This document shows positions 41,571 through 52,512 of a stretch of DNA of 64,000 bases, one piece after another. Under the pieces are notes generated by a model. It searched no databases, was not told the DNA's origin, and was given only the letters and a program-made list of their open reading frames with translations. The position numbers were made by a program, and so were the translations under genes. The stretch comes from Georgenia sp. TF02-10 (GTDB lineage Bacteria > Actinomycetota > Actinomycetes > Actinomycetales > Actinomycetaceae): NCBI RefSeq assembly GCF_022759505.1, contig NZ_CP094289.1:2728001-2792000 (forward strand), read 5' to 3'. Position 1 is the stretch's first letter. Each line of letters opens with the position of its first letter.

Positions 41571-44531
41571 TCAGAAGGGCGGGTCGCCGTAGCCGTCGTC
41601 GCCGTGCGTGCCGGTGGTGCCGATGAGACCCGGGCGTCCGCGTCCTCGCCAGGTGTTCAGCGGGGTGACGGTGCCGTCGAGGTTGCGGCGGTAGGCGTGG
41701 CCGGTGGGGGTGAGCCACTCGAAGACCCCGGGGGTGGGCTGGGTGGTCTTGAACGTCCCGGCGGACTTCAGGGCGTGGTCGGTGGTGCACTGGGCGCCGA
41801 GGCTGTCGGCGGCGGTCCGCCCGCCCTGCGAAAACGGGACCGTTTGGTCGATCTGGCAGCGCTCGGCCGGGGTGGTGCAGCCGGGGCGGACGCAGGTGCG
41901 GTCGCGGGTGCGGACGTGCTCGGCGAGGTCGGCGGGGGGCCGGTAGCGGGTGCGGCCGACGTCCAGGACGGTGCCGGAGAGGGGGTCGGTGACCAGGCGG
42001 CGCCAGGTCCCGCCGGCGGCCAGCGCGCGGGCCACGTCCGGGCTGAGCGGGCCGTACCCGGCGAGCTCGGCCACCTCCCCCGGCTCGGGATCCAGGTCCA
42101 GGTCCCGCCCAGCCACGGCGGCGGGCGCACCACTGCCGGTGACGGGGCCGTTACCCGTCGCGGCCACGGCCACCCGGTCGTCGTCAGCCGCAGCGCCGGC
42201 AGCGTCGGCGGTGGCGCCGGTGTCGTCGTCCTCGCCGGCGGTGGTGCCGACGCTCCCGGCGGTGACGCTGGCGCTGTCGTCACCGTCCCCGTTCGTGCCC
42301 GGGGGCGTCTCGTCGTCCGGGGGGAGGGCGACGGACAGGGGGATGGTCACGCGGATCTGGGTGCGGTTGCTGCCGGGGTCGCCCAGCGGCATGCCCGAGC
42401 GCCAGGACAGCAGCAGGTGCAGGTCGGGGATCTCCCCGGTGCCCGGGCACTCCACCCAGTCACCCGTCCCGGGACGGAGCCTTCCCGGCGGTGCGCCCGG
42501 CGGCGGTGCCGGATCTGCGGCACCCGGAGGCGGATCAGGGCGCGACAGACCAGGATCAGGCGCTGAACCCGGCAGACCAGACTCCGGCGGCGCGCCCGAG
42601 GGACCAGGATCGGCCGGTGTCCCCGACGGACCAGGATCAGGCGGTGTGGCGGGCGGGCCAGGGTCGGGCGTTCCCCCTGCTGCACGTGCAGGGTCCTCAT
42701 CCACAGCAGCGGGTTCGGCTGCCGGGCCGGCCGTGTCCTCGCGGTCGTCGGCCACGTCGGCGTCATTGCCGGGGCCGTCACCTGGGTTGGGTTGTGGTGG
42801 TTGGGTGCCGGGTGGGGGGCCGGCCCAGCCGGTGGTCAGGGCGCCGTGGGCGAGGACGGCCAGGGCGTCGGCGCGGAGCTGGTCCCGGGTCCGCTCGTCC
42901 CCGTGCGCGCGGGCGGTGGTGGTCATGGCCTCCAGGGCGAGGTCGACCCGGACGGCGTCCTCGGCCGGGAGCACCGCGTACAGCGAGGCCATCCCGTCCG
43001 CCAGCGGCGCCGGGTGGGTGACTTTCCGGCCGGTGCGGGCCCGGTGGTGGCGCTCGGTGGCGGCGGCGGGGTCGACCTTGACCAGGGCCGCGGCCAGGTC
43101 CTTGACGAGCTGGGCATGCGTCCTGGTGGGGGCGGTGGGCAGCACCTCGGCCTCGGCCAGCACCGCCACGGGCAGGGCGTGCTCGGCCAGGGTGGTGATG
43201 ATCGTGGACGCCTTGCGGTAGTCGATCACCCCGGACCGCAGCGCCGCGGCGGTGTCGGTGAACGCCCCCCGCATCCCCCGCCCGGTGCGGATCAGCCGGT
43301 TCGCCTCCGTCACGGACATGCCCAGGCGCATGGCGACCTCCTGGGCGGAGCCGTCCAGCACCGCCCCGCCCGCACCCTTCACCGCCCGGGCGTCGTAGAT
43401 GTCCCGGCACCGGGTGGCGACCACGTCGGCGAGCTCGGCGGACTTCGCGGCGGCCCAGGCCTCCACCCGGCGTATCGCGGCGAGGGCCTCCACCGCGGCG
43501 AACCCATCCAGGTCCTGAAGGTTCACCCCGGCCAGCAGGGCGGCGAGCTCGGGCCCGGCCGGGCACCTCGCCAGAGAGTCCGTATCGACACCCACCGTGG
43601 TGAGCAGGCAGCCGTCCCCGGCCGCCCCGGCCGCCTCCCACGGGCTGTACGGCGCCTCGGTCACCGGCGCCGGGCCGGTCTCGTCGGGGACGACCACGTC
43701 GGTCTCGCCGCGGGCCACCGCCAGGAACAGCTCGACCCCCGCCGCCACCTGCTCACCCGAGAGCGTCACGGTCCAGTCCTCCTCGGCCGGAGGCACGGTG
43801 CCGGCGGCCATCGCGGCCGCGGCGGCGAAGAACCCCTGAACCTGCGCGGTGACCTCCTCCCCGCGGGCCAACGTCGCCGCCTCCGCCGCCCGTCCCAGCC
43901 GGGCCGCGGTCTCCTCCACCTCACCCGGCGCCACCGCGACGTCCCCGGTGATCTCCGAGGTCCGGGCCACCCCCGCCGCCACCGCCGCCTCGGCGAGGAC
44001 CTGGTAGGCCACCAGCCACACCCGCACCCGCACCCGGGCGTCAGGGTCGTCTCCGGCCGGGCCGCCGCCGTCGTCGAGGGCGTCCTCGTCCCACAGCTCC
44101 CCCGCGGCCGCCGCCCGGACCGCTGCGACCCGGTCCTGGGCGGCCATCACCGCCGCGAAGTGACGCATGTGCCGGCACGGAGAGTTCGACTCCGCATCCT
44201 CCGCGCAGCAGAACCCCCGCGCCTGGGCCGCCTCGTCCGCCGGAGACCACACCAACCACCCCTCCGGACCCGGACCGTCCCACCCCCACTTGCCGGACGG
44301 ACCGGCAGCACCGGGACGACCAGCAGCAGCACCAGCCGCCGGCCGCTTCTCCCGCTCGCCATCGAACATGTGTCCATGATGGGACCGGCCACCGACATCG
44401 CGCCCGGGCTTGTCCCCAGCCTCCGGGACCGGGCCGCCCCCACAAGCGTCGGAGGGGCCGGCAGCATCACCGACCGAGCCGGCAGCACCGGCTCCCGGCT
44501 CGTCCCGCTCGTCCTCGAACATGTGTTTCAT
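41571..44531 (-). CDS. Large DUF222/HNH endonuclease-domain protein
   Basis: A 986-residue protein, about twice the usual size of actinobacterial DUF222-HNH proteins. The DUF222 helical region covers roughly 370-600 (LDGFAAVEALAAIRRVEAWA; AQEVAMRLGMSVTEANRLI; RSGVIDYRKASTIITTLAEH). A Pro/Gly/Asp-rich linker of about 100 residues follows. The HNH motif is near the end (CVRPGCTTPAERCQIDQTVP, FSQGGRTAADSLGAQCTTDH). Near the N-terminus MKHMFEDERDE is echoed by HGHMFDGEREK. These proteins are multi-copy in actinobacteria; function unclear, possibly mobile-DNA related. Confidence 0.88.
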   Translation of the reverse strand: MKHMFEDERDEPGAGAAGSVGDAAGPSDACGGGPVPEAGDKPGRDVGGRSHHGHMFDGEREKRPAAGAAAGRPGAAGPSGKWGWDGPGPEGWLVWSPADEAAQARGFCCAEDAESNSPCRHMRHFAAVMAAQDRVAAVRAAAAGELWDEDALDDGGGPAGDDPDARVRVRVWLVAYQVLAEAAVAAGVARTSEITGDVAVAPGEVEETAARLGRAAEAATLARGEEVTAQVQGFFAAAAAMAAGTVPPAEEDWTVTLSGEQVAAGVELFLAVARGETDVVVPDETGPAPVTEAPYSPWEAAGAAGDGCLLTTVGVDTDSLARCPAGPELAALLAGVNLQDLDGFAAVEALAAIRRVEAWAAAKSAELADVVATRCRDIYDARAVKGAGGAVLDGSAQEVAMRLGMSVTEANRLIRTGRGMRGAFTDTAAALRSGVIDYRKASTIITTLAEHALPVAVLAEAEVLPTAPTRTHAQLVKDLAAALVKVDPAAATERHHRARTGRKVTHPAPLADGMASLYAVLPAEDAVRVDLALEAMTTTARAHGDERTRDQLRADALAVLAHGALTTGWAGPPPGTQPPQPNPGDGPGNDADVADDREDTAGPAAEPAAVDEDPARAAGGTPDPGPPATPPDPGPSGTPADPGPSGAPPESGLPGSAPDPGLSRPDPPPGAADPAPPPGAPPGRLRPGTGDWVECPGTGEIPDLHLLLSWRSGMPLGDPGSNRTQIRVTIPLSVALPPDDETPPGTNGDGDDSASVTAGSVGTTAGEDDDTGATADAAGAAADDDRVAVAATGNGPVTGSGAPAAVAGRDLDLDPEPGEVAELAGYGPLSPDVARALAAGGTWRRLVTDPLSGTVLDVGRTRYRPPADLAEHVRTRDRTCVRPGCTTPAERCQIDQTVPFSQGGRTAADSLGAQCTTDHALKSAGTFKTTQPTPGVFEWLTPTGHAYRRNLDGTVTPLNTWRGRGRPGLIGTTGTHGDDGYGDPPF

Positions 44532-44754
44532 GGTAGAGGAGCCCACCGACACCGGCCCTGCCCGGTGACCACCCGGTGGAATCTCTGGCAGAACCGCGAC
44601 GCTGTGGACTGGTAGCACTGCCGGAACGAGGTCGCAGGAGAGCCTGGTCCCGGAGGTCAGCGGAGCAGGAGCCGTGGGCAGCGAGCCACAGCGGTCAGCC
44701 GGGCGCAGGCTGGGAGTCGATTTGCCCGCGCCGACACTCGCCCAAGTCAGCGCC

Positions 44755-45603
44755 TCAGCGCGCCTGTGACCACTCCATCGCCGCCGGGTTCCCCCCGATC
44801 CGCTCCGCGGAGTCCAGCGCGGTGATCGCCGACATCTCGGCCTCGGTGAGCTCGAAGCCGAAGAGGTCGAGGTTAGCGGTGAGCCGCTCCCGATGGGTGG
44901 ACTTGGGGATGACGATGGTGCCGTTCTGCAGCTGCCAGCGCAGCACCACCTGCGCCGGGGTCACGGCGTGGGCTCCGGCCGCGCGGCTGACGGCGTCGGC
45001 GTTGAGGTCCTTGCCCTGGCCCAGCGGGGAGTAGGCCTCCACGGCGATGCCTGCCGACTTGGTCGCCTCGACCGTGGCCGGCTGCTGGAAGGTGGGGTGC
45101 AGCTCGATCTGGTTGACGGCCGGGACGACGTCGGTGTCGGCAAGCAGCCGGTTGAGGTGCTCGGGCAGGAAGTTGGAGACGCCGATGGCGCGGACCGCAC
45201 CCTCGGCCTGCAGCTCCTGGAACACCTCCCACGTCTCGACGTAGAGGTCCTTGCCCGGCATCGGCCAGTGGATGAGGTACAGGTCCAGCACCTCAAGCCC
45301 GAGCTGCTCCCGGGAGCGCTCGAAGGCCGTCCGGGCCTTGTCCCGGCCCTGGTCGGCGTTGCGCAGCTTGGTCGTCACGAACAGCTCTTCGCGCGGCAGG
45401 CCGCTGGCGCGGATGGCTGCGCCGACACCGGCCTCGTTGTAGTACGCGGCGGCCGTGTCGATGTGGCGGTAGCCGCACTCGAGGCCGGCCTCGACCACCT
45501 GCTGGGTCTGGTCCTCCGGGACCTGGAAGACGCCGAGCCCCACCTGGGGGATCTCGACACCGTTGTTGAGGGCGACGACGGGCACTGTGCTCGAACTGGT
45601 CAT
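44755..45603 (-). CDS. Aldo/keto reductase
   Basis: A 282-residue NADPH-dependent reductase of the 2,5-diketogluconate reductase group. The catalytic tetrad is D49, Y54, K79 and H112 (HIDTAAAYYNE; VTTKL; LIHWPMPG). GVSNFLPEHLNRLL, NQIELHPTFQQ and VIPKSTHRERL form the binding regions. It stands alone between the HNH and amino-acid dehydrogenase genes. Physiological carbonyl substrate unknown. Confidence 0.93.
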   Translation of the reverse strand: MTSSSTVPVVALNNGVEIPQVGLGVFQVPEDQTQQVVEAGLECGYRHIDTAAAYYNEAGVGAAIRASGLPREELFVTTKLRNADQGRDKARTAFERSREQLGLEVLDLYLIHWPMPGKDLYVETWEVFQELQAEGAVRAIGVSNFLPEHLNRLLADTDVVPAVNQIELHPTFQQPATVEATKSAGIAVEAYSPLGQGKDLNADAVSRAAGAHAVTPAQVVLRWQLQNGTIVIPKSTHRERLTANLDLFGFELTEAEMSAITALDSAERIGGNPAAMEWSQAR

Positions 45604-45728
45604 GCCCCAGTTCTACCGCGGCCCCGCGCACCGCGCGATCGCGGTCCGACCACCCACCCGGGCAGGACAGTTGTCGACGCTGCGGAAGAGCGGTGTCTGC
45701 CCCCGGTGGTGTACGAGGCGCCTCGGGG

Positions 45729-46865
45729 TCAGTGCCGTGGCAGGTACGGCCGGTTGCTGCCGACGGTGGCGATCCGCTCCTCGGCCAGGTGCCCGGCGGC
45801 GCGGTCCGGCGTGATGCCCTGCTCCTCGGCCCGGCTCAGCACGGCCAGGGTGGCCGCGAAGAGGCCCTCGACCCGGTGCCGGGCCCGGTCGAGGTCGAAG
45901 CCCTCCAGCTCGTCGTAGACCTGGATGACCCCGCCGGAGTTCACCAGGTAGTCGGGGGCGTAGACGATGCCCCGCTCGACCATCCGCTCACCGATCCCGC
46001 CCTCGCCGTCGTCCGCGAGCTGGTTGTTCGCCGACCCGCACACCACGCGGGCGGCGAGGGCCTCGACGGTCGCCCGGTCGAGCGCGCCGCCGAGGGCGCA
46101 CGGGGCGTAGACGTCGATCGGGGAGCGGACGAGGGTGTCGGTGTCGGGGACCACCTCGACCTCGGGATGGGCGTCCCGGACGGCGGCGACGGCCCGCTCG
46201 TTGACGTCGGTGACGACGACCTGGGCGCCGTCGGCCAGCAGGTGGCCGGCGAGCTGGCGGCCCACCTTCCCCACGCCGGCGATGCCCACGGTGCGCCCGC
46301 GGAGGGACGCCTGCCCCCACACGTGCTCGGCGCACGCGCGCATCGCCGTGTGCACGCCGACGGCCGTCAGGACCGAGGAGTCACCCGAGCCGCCGTGCTC
46401 GGCGCTGCGGCCGACAACGTGGGAGGTCTCGCGGTGGATGACGTCCATGTCGGGCACGTAGGTGCCGACGTCGCAGGCGGTGACGTAGCGGCCGCCGAGG
46501 GACTCCACGAACCGGCCGTAGGCGCGCAGCAGCGCCTCGGACTTGTCCCGGTCCGGGTCGCCGATGATGACGGCCTTGCCGCCGCCGAGGTCCAGCCCGG
46601 CGAGCGCGTTCTTGTAGGTCATCCCGCGGGAGAGGCGCAGGACGTCGGCGAGGGCGTCCTCCTCGGTCGGGTACGGGAAGAACCGGGTGCCGCCGAGGGC
46701 CGGGCCCAGGGCCGTGCTGTGGATGGCGATGATCGCCCGCAGCCCGGTGACCTGGTCGTTGCAGTAGACCACCTGCTCGTGGCCGTGGGCGGGGTCGAAC
46801 GGGCCGGGGGCGCGGAAGGCGGTGGCCGGCCGGGTCGTGGCGCGAGGTTCCGACACGAGCGTCAT
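45729..46865 (-). CDS. Leucine/valine/phenylalanine dehydrogenase family enzyme
   Basis: A 378-residue NAD-dependent amino-acid dehydrogenase that deaminates branched-chain or aromatic amino acids. Catalytic lysines are K85 ([20 protein letters not shown]) and K97; the NAD motif is [30 protein letters not shown] and [12 protein letters not shown] are typical of Leu/Val dehydrogenases. In actinomycetes, valine dehydrogenase is the likely counterpart. ATG 46865 with AAGGAG upstream. The 320-bp divergent gap to the VOC gene shows no clear operator. Confidence 0.92.
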   Translation of the reverse strand: MTLVSEPRATTRPATAFRAPGPFDPAHGHEQVVYCNDQVTGLRAIIAIHSTALGPALGGTRFFPYPTEEDALADVLRLSRGMTYKNALAGLDLGGGKAVIIGDPDRDKSEALLRAYGRFVESLGGRYVTACDVGTYVPDMDVIHRETSHVVGRSAEHGGSGDSSVLTAVGVHTAMRACAEHVWGQASLRGRTVGIAGVGKVGRQLAGHLLADGAQVVVTDVNERAVAAVRDAHPEVEVVPDTDTLVRSPIDVYAPCALGGALDRATVEALAARVVCGSANNQLADDGEGGIGERMVERGIVYAPDYLVNSGGVIQVYDELEGFDLDRARHRVEGLFAATLAVLSRAEEQGITPDRAAGHLAEERIATVGSNRPYLPRH

Positions 46866-47185
46866 GAGGACTCCTTCGTCATCTCGTGGATGGCGCGGCG
46901 CCCGACCGGGGTGTGGTGGCGGGGCGCCGTCTCGCGCCCAGGGTAGGCCACCGCGCCCGCCGGCGCGGGGAGGTCTGGGCGGGAGGTGTGGGCGGTACGT
47001 CCGGTTCCGGCAAGGCGCTGCCCGCCCGGCCGGTCGACGTCGCCCTCCGGCGCGGCGGTGCGGGGGTAGGGCCGGCACGGACGACGGCAGCCGACACGCG
47101 ACGGCGACCCGGCGGTGGCACGATGCCCCTGACCGACGGGGGCAGGCTCCGTCGCCAGCGGCGGCGGCACGAGTGGAGGCGCAGC

Positions 47186-47596
47186 ATGTTCAGCCACGCC
47201 ATCGCCAGCTTCTCGGTGGACGATGTCGACCGGGCCCGGCAGTTCTACACCGACGTGCTCGGCCTGGCCGCCACCCCCGGGGAGATGGGCACGCTGACGC
47301 TGCGCCTGCCCGGCGGCGCCGAGGTGCTCGTCTACCCCAAGGGCGAGGCGCACACGCCGGCCTCGTTCACGGTGCTCAACCTGCTCGTCGCGGACATCGA
47401 CGACGCCGTCGCCGAGCTCACCCGCCGCGGGGTGCGGTTCGAGCGCTACGACGGGATCGAGGCCGACGACGCCGGCATCGCCCGCGACCCCGGGCGCGGG
47501 CCCGCGATCGCCTGGTTCACCGACCCGGCCGGCAACGTCTTCGCGGTCATGCAGGCCGACGACGACGCTCCCCCGGACCCGATAGGCGGCGCCTGA
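47186..47596 (+). CDS. VOC-family (glyoxalase-like) protein
   Basis: A 136-residue protein: [79 protein letters not shown]. The repeated beta-alpha-beta pattern and the DPAGN motif are standard for the glyoxalase/dioxygenase superfamily. ATG 47186 begins the domain. Specific reaction unknown. Encoded divergently from the amino-acid dehydrogenase, ahead of ku. Confidence 0.85.
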   Translation: MFSHAIASFSVDDVDRARQFYTDVLGLAATPGEMGTLTLRLPGGAEVLVYPKGEAHTPASFTVLNLLVADIDDAVAELTRRGVRFERYDGIEADDAGIARDPGRGPAIAWFTDPAGNVFAVMQADDDAPPDPIGGA

Positions 47597-47711
47597 GCCG
47601 CTGCTCGGCACCGCGAGCCGGGCCGCTGCCCGGCAACGCGACAGCCGCGCTGCCGTCACCACCCCGAGCACCGGCGGCGCCGTCGGCCACGTCCCCCCCG
47701 GCCGGACGAGA

Positions 47712-47785
47712 GCGGCAGCCTGACTGCACGAAAGCGGCAGTTTGACTGGACGACGGCGCCCGAAGGCCGCTTGACTGGGCGACGA
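47712..47785. repeat. Imperfect direct repeats upstream of ku
   Basis: GCGGCAGCCTGACTGCACGA (47712-47731) and GCGGCAGTTTGACTGGACGA (47734-47753) share 17 of 20 bases, and a related GGCCGCTTGACTGGGCGACGA-like unit occurs at 47765-47785. TTGAC within them could serve as a -35 box. They sit just before the ku GTG. Confidence 0.45.
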
Positions 47786-47810
47786 TGCCAGAAGGCGGAA
47801 GGAGCCGGCC

Positions 47811-48998
47811 GTGCGCGCGATCTGGAAGGGTGCCATCACCTTCGGGCTGGTCAACGTCCCGGTGAAGCTCTACAGCGCCACCGAGAGCCACGACATCCCG
47901 CTGCACCAGGTGCACGACGCCGACGGCGGCCGGATCCGCTACCAGCGCCGCTGCGAGAAGTGCGGCGAGGTGGTCCCCTACGAGCACATCGACAAGGCCT
48001 ACGACGACGGCGAGCGCACCGTCGTGCTCACCGGGGAGGACCTGGAGTCCCTGCCGGTCGAGCGCTCCCGGGAGATCGACGTCCAGGAGTTCGTGCCGAC
48101 CGAGCAGGTGGACCCGATCATGATGCAGAACGCGTACTACCTGGCGCCGGACTCCAAGTCGATGAAGTCCTACGCCCTGCTGCGCCGGACCCTGGAGGAG
48201 ACCGACCGGACCGCCATCGTCACCTTCACCCTCCGGCAGAAGACCCGGCTCGGCGCCCTGCGGGTGCGCGACGACGTCCTCGTCCTCCAGGGGTTGCTGT
48301 GGGAGGACGAGGTCCGCCAGGCCGACTTCCCGGGCATCGACGAGGAGGTCGACCTCTCGGCGAAGGAGCTGCAGATGTCGGCCGCCCTGGTGTCCAGCTT
48401 CGAGGCCGACTTCGACCCGGCCGCGTTCCACGACGAGTACCAGGAGCAGCTCCAGCAGCTCATCACCGCCAAGCTCGAGCAGGGCGAGGCGCTGGACACC
48501 GAGGAGACCTTCGGCGCCCCCGAGGAAGAGGAGGGCGGGGAGGTCCTGGACCTCATGGAGGCGCTGCGCCGGTCCGTCGCCGCCTCCCGGAAGAAGGCGG
48601 GGACGGGCGCGGAGGAGCCCGCGGACGAGGAGACCGCCGAGGAAGCCGCGGAGGACGAGCCCGCTCCCCGACGACGGTCCGCGGCCGCCCGGCGCAAGGC
48701 GGCGGACGACGGCGACGGCGACGGCGAGGCTCCGGCACCGCGGAAGGCGGCCGCCAAGAAGCCCGCGGCCAAGGAGCCGGCCGCCGAGAAGGAGAGCGCC
48801 GAGAAGCCCGCGGCGAAGAAGCCGGCCGCCAAGAAGCCGGCCGCCAGGAAGCCGGCGGCGAAGAAGACCGCGGCGGCCGAGCGCAAGCCGGCGGCGCGGC
48901 GGACGGCCGAGGAGCGGGAGACCGCGGCGGCCGGGTCCCGCCCGGCCGCCGGCCGCCGGGCCAAGAAGGCCGACAGCACCCAGAAAAAGACCGCCTGA
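47811..48998 (+). CDS. ku: Ku DNA end-binding protein with lysine-rich tail
   Basis: A 395-residue protein. The Ku core (residues about 1-255) begins MRAIWKGAITFGLVNVPVKL and contains HQVHDADGGRIRYQRRCEKC, a typical bacterial Ku opening. It forms a homodimeric ring on broken DNA ends and recruits LigD. The C-terminal 130 residues are an extended basic tail of repeated KKPAAKKPAA-type units after an acidic Glu-rich stretch. Similar tails in mycobacteria and streptomycetes contact DNA. GTG start with AAGGAG upstream. Confidence 0.96.
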   Translation: MRAIWKGAITFGLVNVPVKLYSATESHDIPLHQVHDADGGRIRYQRRCEKCGEVVPYEHIDKAYDDGERTVVLTGEDLESLPVERSREIDVQEFVPTEQVDPIMMQNAYYLAPDSKSMKSYALLRRTLEETDRTAIVTFTLRQKTRLGALRVRDDVLVLQGLLWEDEVRQADFPGIDEEVDLSAKELQMSAALVSSFEADFDPAAFHDEYQEQLQQLITAKLEQGEALDTEETFGAPEEEEGGEVLDLMEALRRSVAASRKKAGTGAEEPADEETAEEAAEDEPAPRRRSAAARRKAADDGDGDGEAPAPRKAAAKKPAAKEPAAEKESAEKPAAKKPAAKKPAARKPAAKKTAAAERKPAARRTAEERETAAAGSRPAAGRRAKKADSTQKKTA

Positions 48999-49111
48999 CC
49001 ACACCTCGGGGCGGTACCGGCACCACCTCGGGGCGGTCCGGCACCGACCAGCCGGGCCCGCGCACCGGCGGTCAGGCCACCGGCCACCAGACCGGGTCGC
49101 CGGGCCACCGT

Positions 49112-49151
49112 CCACCAGACCCGGCTGCAAGGCGACAGCCGGGTCTGGTGG
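49112..49151 (-). terminator. Hairpin terminator between ku and the LLM gene
   Basis: CCACCAGACCCGGCTG (49112-49127) and CAGCCGGGTCTGGTGG (49136-49151) form a perfect 16-bp stem with an 8-nt loop, 51 bp downstream of the LLM stop on the minus strand and 114 bp after ku, so it can serve both convergent genes. Confidence 0.8.
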
Positions 49152-49202
49152 CCGCCCGCCGTCTGTCCGCCGGCCAGCAGCCGGGCCGGCAGGCCGTCGT
49201 CG

Positions 49203-50282
49203 TCAGGCCACCGGCGTGGCCGCGAGGACGCGGTCCCGAGTACCCGCCGTCGTCCGGACCGCCCGCACGGCAGCCGGGGTCGCCCGCCCCGCGCCACCGG
49301 TGGCGCCCGCGGCGCCCGCGGCGGCCGCGCGCCGCACGGTCGGGCGGTCCGCCACCGCCTGCTCCGCCACCAGCCCGCGCGCCCGGAGCTCGGGCAGCAG
49401 CCCGCGCAGCAGCGCCAGGACGTCCGCCGGCAGGGACCCGGGCAGCACGACGAAGCCGTCCGCCGCGCCGGCGGTGAGCCAGGTCTGCACGGTGTCCGCC
49501 GCGTCCTGCACGGTGCCGACGGCGCTGAGCGCACCGGCCCACGGGGCGTCGTCGCCGGCGATGTCCGCCACCAGCCCGGCGCGCTCCCGCGCCGCCGCGC
49601 GGTCGGTGGAGATGACGGTGTGGAGGTCGACGAGCACGCGGACCTCGGGCCGTCCGGCGGTGCGGGCCGCGGCGCGGACGGCGTAGCGCAGCTCGCGGGC
49701 CCACTCCAGGTCGTGCTCGCGGATGCGCACGACGTCGCCGAACTCACCGGCCAGCTCCACCTCCTCTGCGGTGGAGACGGGCAGCACCACCCGCGGCGCG
49801 GGCGCCCGGCCGCCGGTGCGCCGGTCCCGGGCGCTGGTCACCGCGCGCAGGGCGGCGGCGAGGGCGTCGCGCCCGGCGCCGGGCGCGCCGAGCTGCACCC
49901 CGGCCCAGGAGCCGTTGTGCGGGACCTGGGCAAGCTCGTCGGCGACGGCGGTCAGGTCGCCGCGGCGCAGCGGCACGGCGGGGACGATCCCGGCGGTGCC
50001 GGCGTGCGGGCCGATCCGCCGGGCGGCGAGGACCGGGTCCCGCCAGCCCTCGGGGCGCACGGCGTGGTCGCTGCGCAGGCGGAACCGGTCGCCGAGGGCG
50101 ACGAAGTCGACGCCGGCGTCGTGGGCGGCGCGGGTGTAGGAGGCCAGCCGGGCCAGGTCCGCCTTCTCGACGGGCAGGTCGCCCGAGGGGTCGTGGGTCC
50201 GGGCGCCGAGACCGGTGAGGTCGAGGGCCACGGTGGCGTGCGGGGTGCTGGAGGGACGGGTGGGGAGCAGGGAGACAGTCAC
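49203..50282 (-). CDS. LLM-class flavin-dependent oxidoreductase, riboswitch-controlled
   Basis: A 359-residue luciferase-like protein: LDLTGLGARTHDPSGDLPVE, RAAHDAGVDFVALGDRFRLR, PVLAARRIGPHAGTAGIVPA (the usual TSRIRLG region replaced), and LTAGAADGFVVLPGSLPADV near the end. The last pattern is typical of NtaA/SnaA/DszA-like LLM monooxygenases. GTG 50282 is chosen; a TTG at 50294 would add four residues. It is preceded by a 290-nt leader and a SAM-IV-like riboswitch and followed by a terminator, so it is monocistronic. This points to a role in sulfur acquisition. Confidence 0.82.
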   Translation of the reverse strand: MTVSLLPTRPSSTPHATVALDLTGLGARTHDPSGDLPVEKADLARLASYTRAAHDAGVDFVALGDRFRLRSDHAVRPEGWRDPVLAARRIGPHAGTAGIVPAVPLRRGDLTAVADELAQVPHNGSWAGVQLGAPGAGRDALAAALRAVTSARDRRTGGRAPAPRVVLPVSTAEEVELAGEFGDVVRIREHDLEWARELRYAVRAAARTAGRPEVRVLVDLHTVISTDRAAARERAGLVADIAGDDAPWAGALSAVGTVQDAADTVQTWLTAGAADGFVVLPGSLPADVLALLRGLLPELRARGLVAEQAVADRPTVRRAAAAGAAGATGGAGRATPAAVRAVRTTAGTRDRVLAATPVA

Positions 50283-50572
50283 GGGTACGTCCAAGGGGGC
50301 ACGGGCGCCGTCGGACGCACAAGGTCCCGGGCGGCGCGGCAGGAAGGTGTCCTGACCGACGGGTCCACCACCGGGCGTGCCACGCGCCCGGGTGCGGGGT
50401 GGGTCAGGGGTGATGCCGGACGCCGGACGGCGCGGGCATCGCGAGGGTCCTCAGGCGGACATTCGCTGACACATGGGCATGCGCATGCACAGGGAGCGGC
50501 GAGGCGAGCGGAGATTCTGCCTGGAGCTCGTGTGCGTGGTCATGCGTGTCGGTTCCTTCGTGCTCGTGCACC

Positions 50573-50685
50573 TGGTGCGCTGCGTTGCCCCACGGGCAGC
50601 GGGGCCAGGTCCTCACCCGGGGCACCCCACGCGCATGCGGGGTTGCCGACCAGCGAGCCGGGGCTTGACGCTGGTGCTCTTGACC
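50573..50685 (-). promoter_or_regulatory. SAM-IV-like S-adenosylmethionine riboswitch
   Basis: On the minus strand the RNA reads GGTCAAGAGCACCAGCG, TCAAGCCCCGGCTCGCTGG, TCGGCAACCCC, then GTGGGGTGCCCCGGGTGAGG and ACCTGGCC, ending near GGGGCAACGCAGCGC. The conserved SAM-IV core as I recall it is GGUCA-GAG-GCCAGCG, UCAAGCCCCGGCUUGCUGG, CGGCAACCC, GGGGUGCCCCGGGUGA-GACC, an almost base-for-base match. It lies right after a good promoter and 290 nt before a flavin monooxygenase gene. The 3' boundary is approximate. Confidence 0.88.
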
Positions 50686-50693
50686 TGCGGGCG

Positions 50694-50723
50694 ACGTTAG
50701 GGCCCGGCAGCAGCAGGTGTCAA
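50694..50723 (-). promoter_or_regulatory. Promoter of the riboswitch transcript
   Basis: TTGACA (50718-50723) and TAACGT (50694-50699) on the minus strand are separated by 18 bp. Predicted transcription starts within a few bases of the first riboswitch helix (50685), strongly linking the two. Confidence 0.75.
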
Positions 50724-50766
50724 AGGTGTGGACCTCCGTGTCTCAGGGCGCGGACAGAGCGGACGC

Positions 50767-50798
50767 GGCCACAGGCTGCGGACGCAGCGCCTGTGGCC
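50767..50798 (-). terminator. Hairpin terminator of the importer operon
   Basis: GGCCACAGG / CCTGTGGCC flank an inner CTGC/GCAG helix with a 2-nt bulge and 4-nt loop. It lies 59 bp after the stop of the dual ATPase gene and before the riboswitch promoter, insulating the two units. Confidence 0.7.
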
Positions 50799-50856
50799 AC
50801 CACGCTGGCGGTGCTGCGTCTCAGCCATGCCGGTCCTTGTGGTTGTCGACGGCGGC

Positions 50857-52508
<1,652 letters not shown>

Positions 52509-52512
<4 letters not shown>

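Noticed and set aside
44576-45918. Plus-strand open frames opposite the aldo/keto reductase and HNH genes
   Set aside because: They are shadows of well-supported minus-strand genes with catalytic motifs.
50404-50625. His-rich small frame in the riboswitch leader as a leader peptide
   Set aside because: It could start at a GTG and end MPAPSGVRHHP, but it lacks the cysteine or methionine codon run expected of an attenuator and has no clear Shine-Dalgarno.
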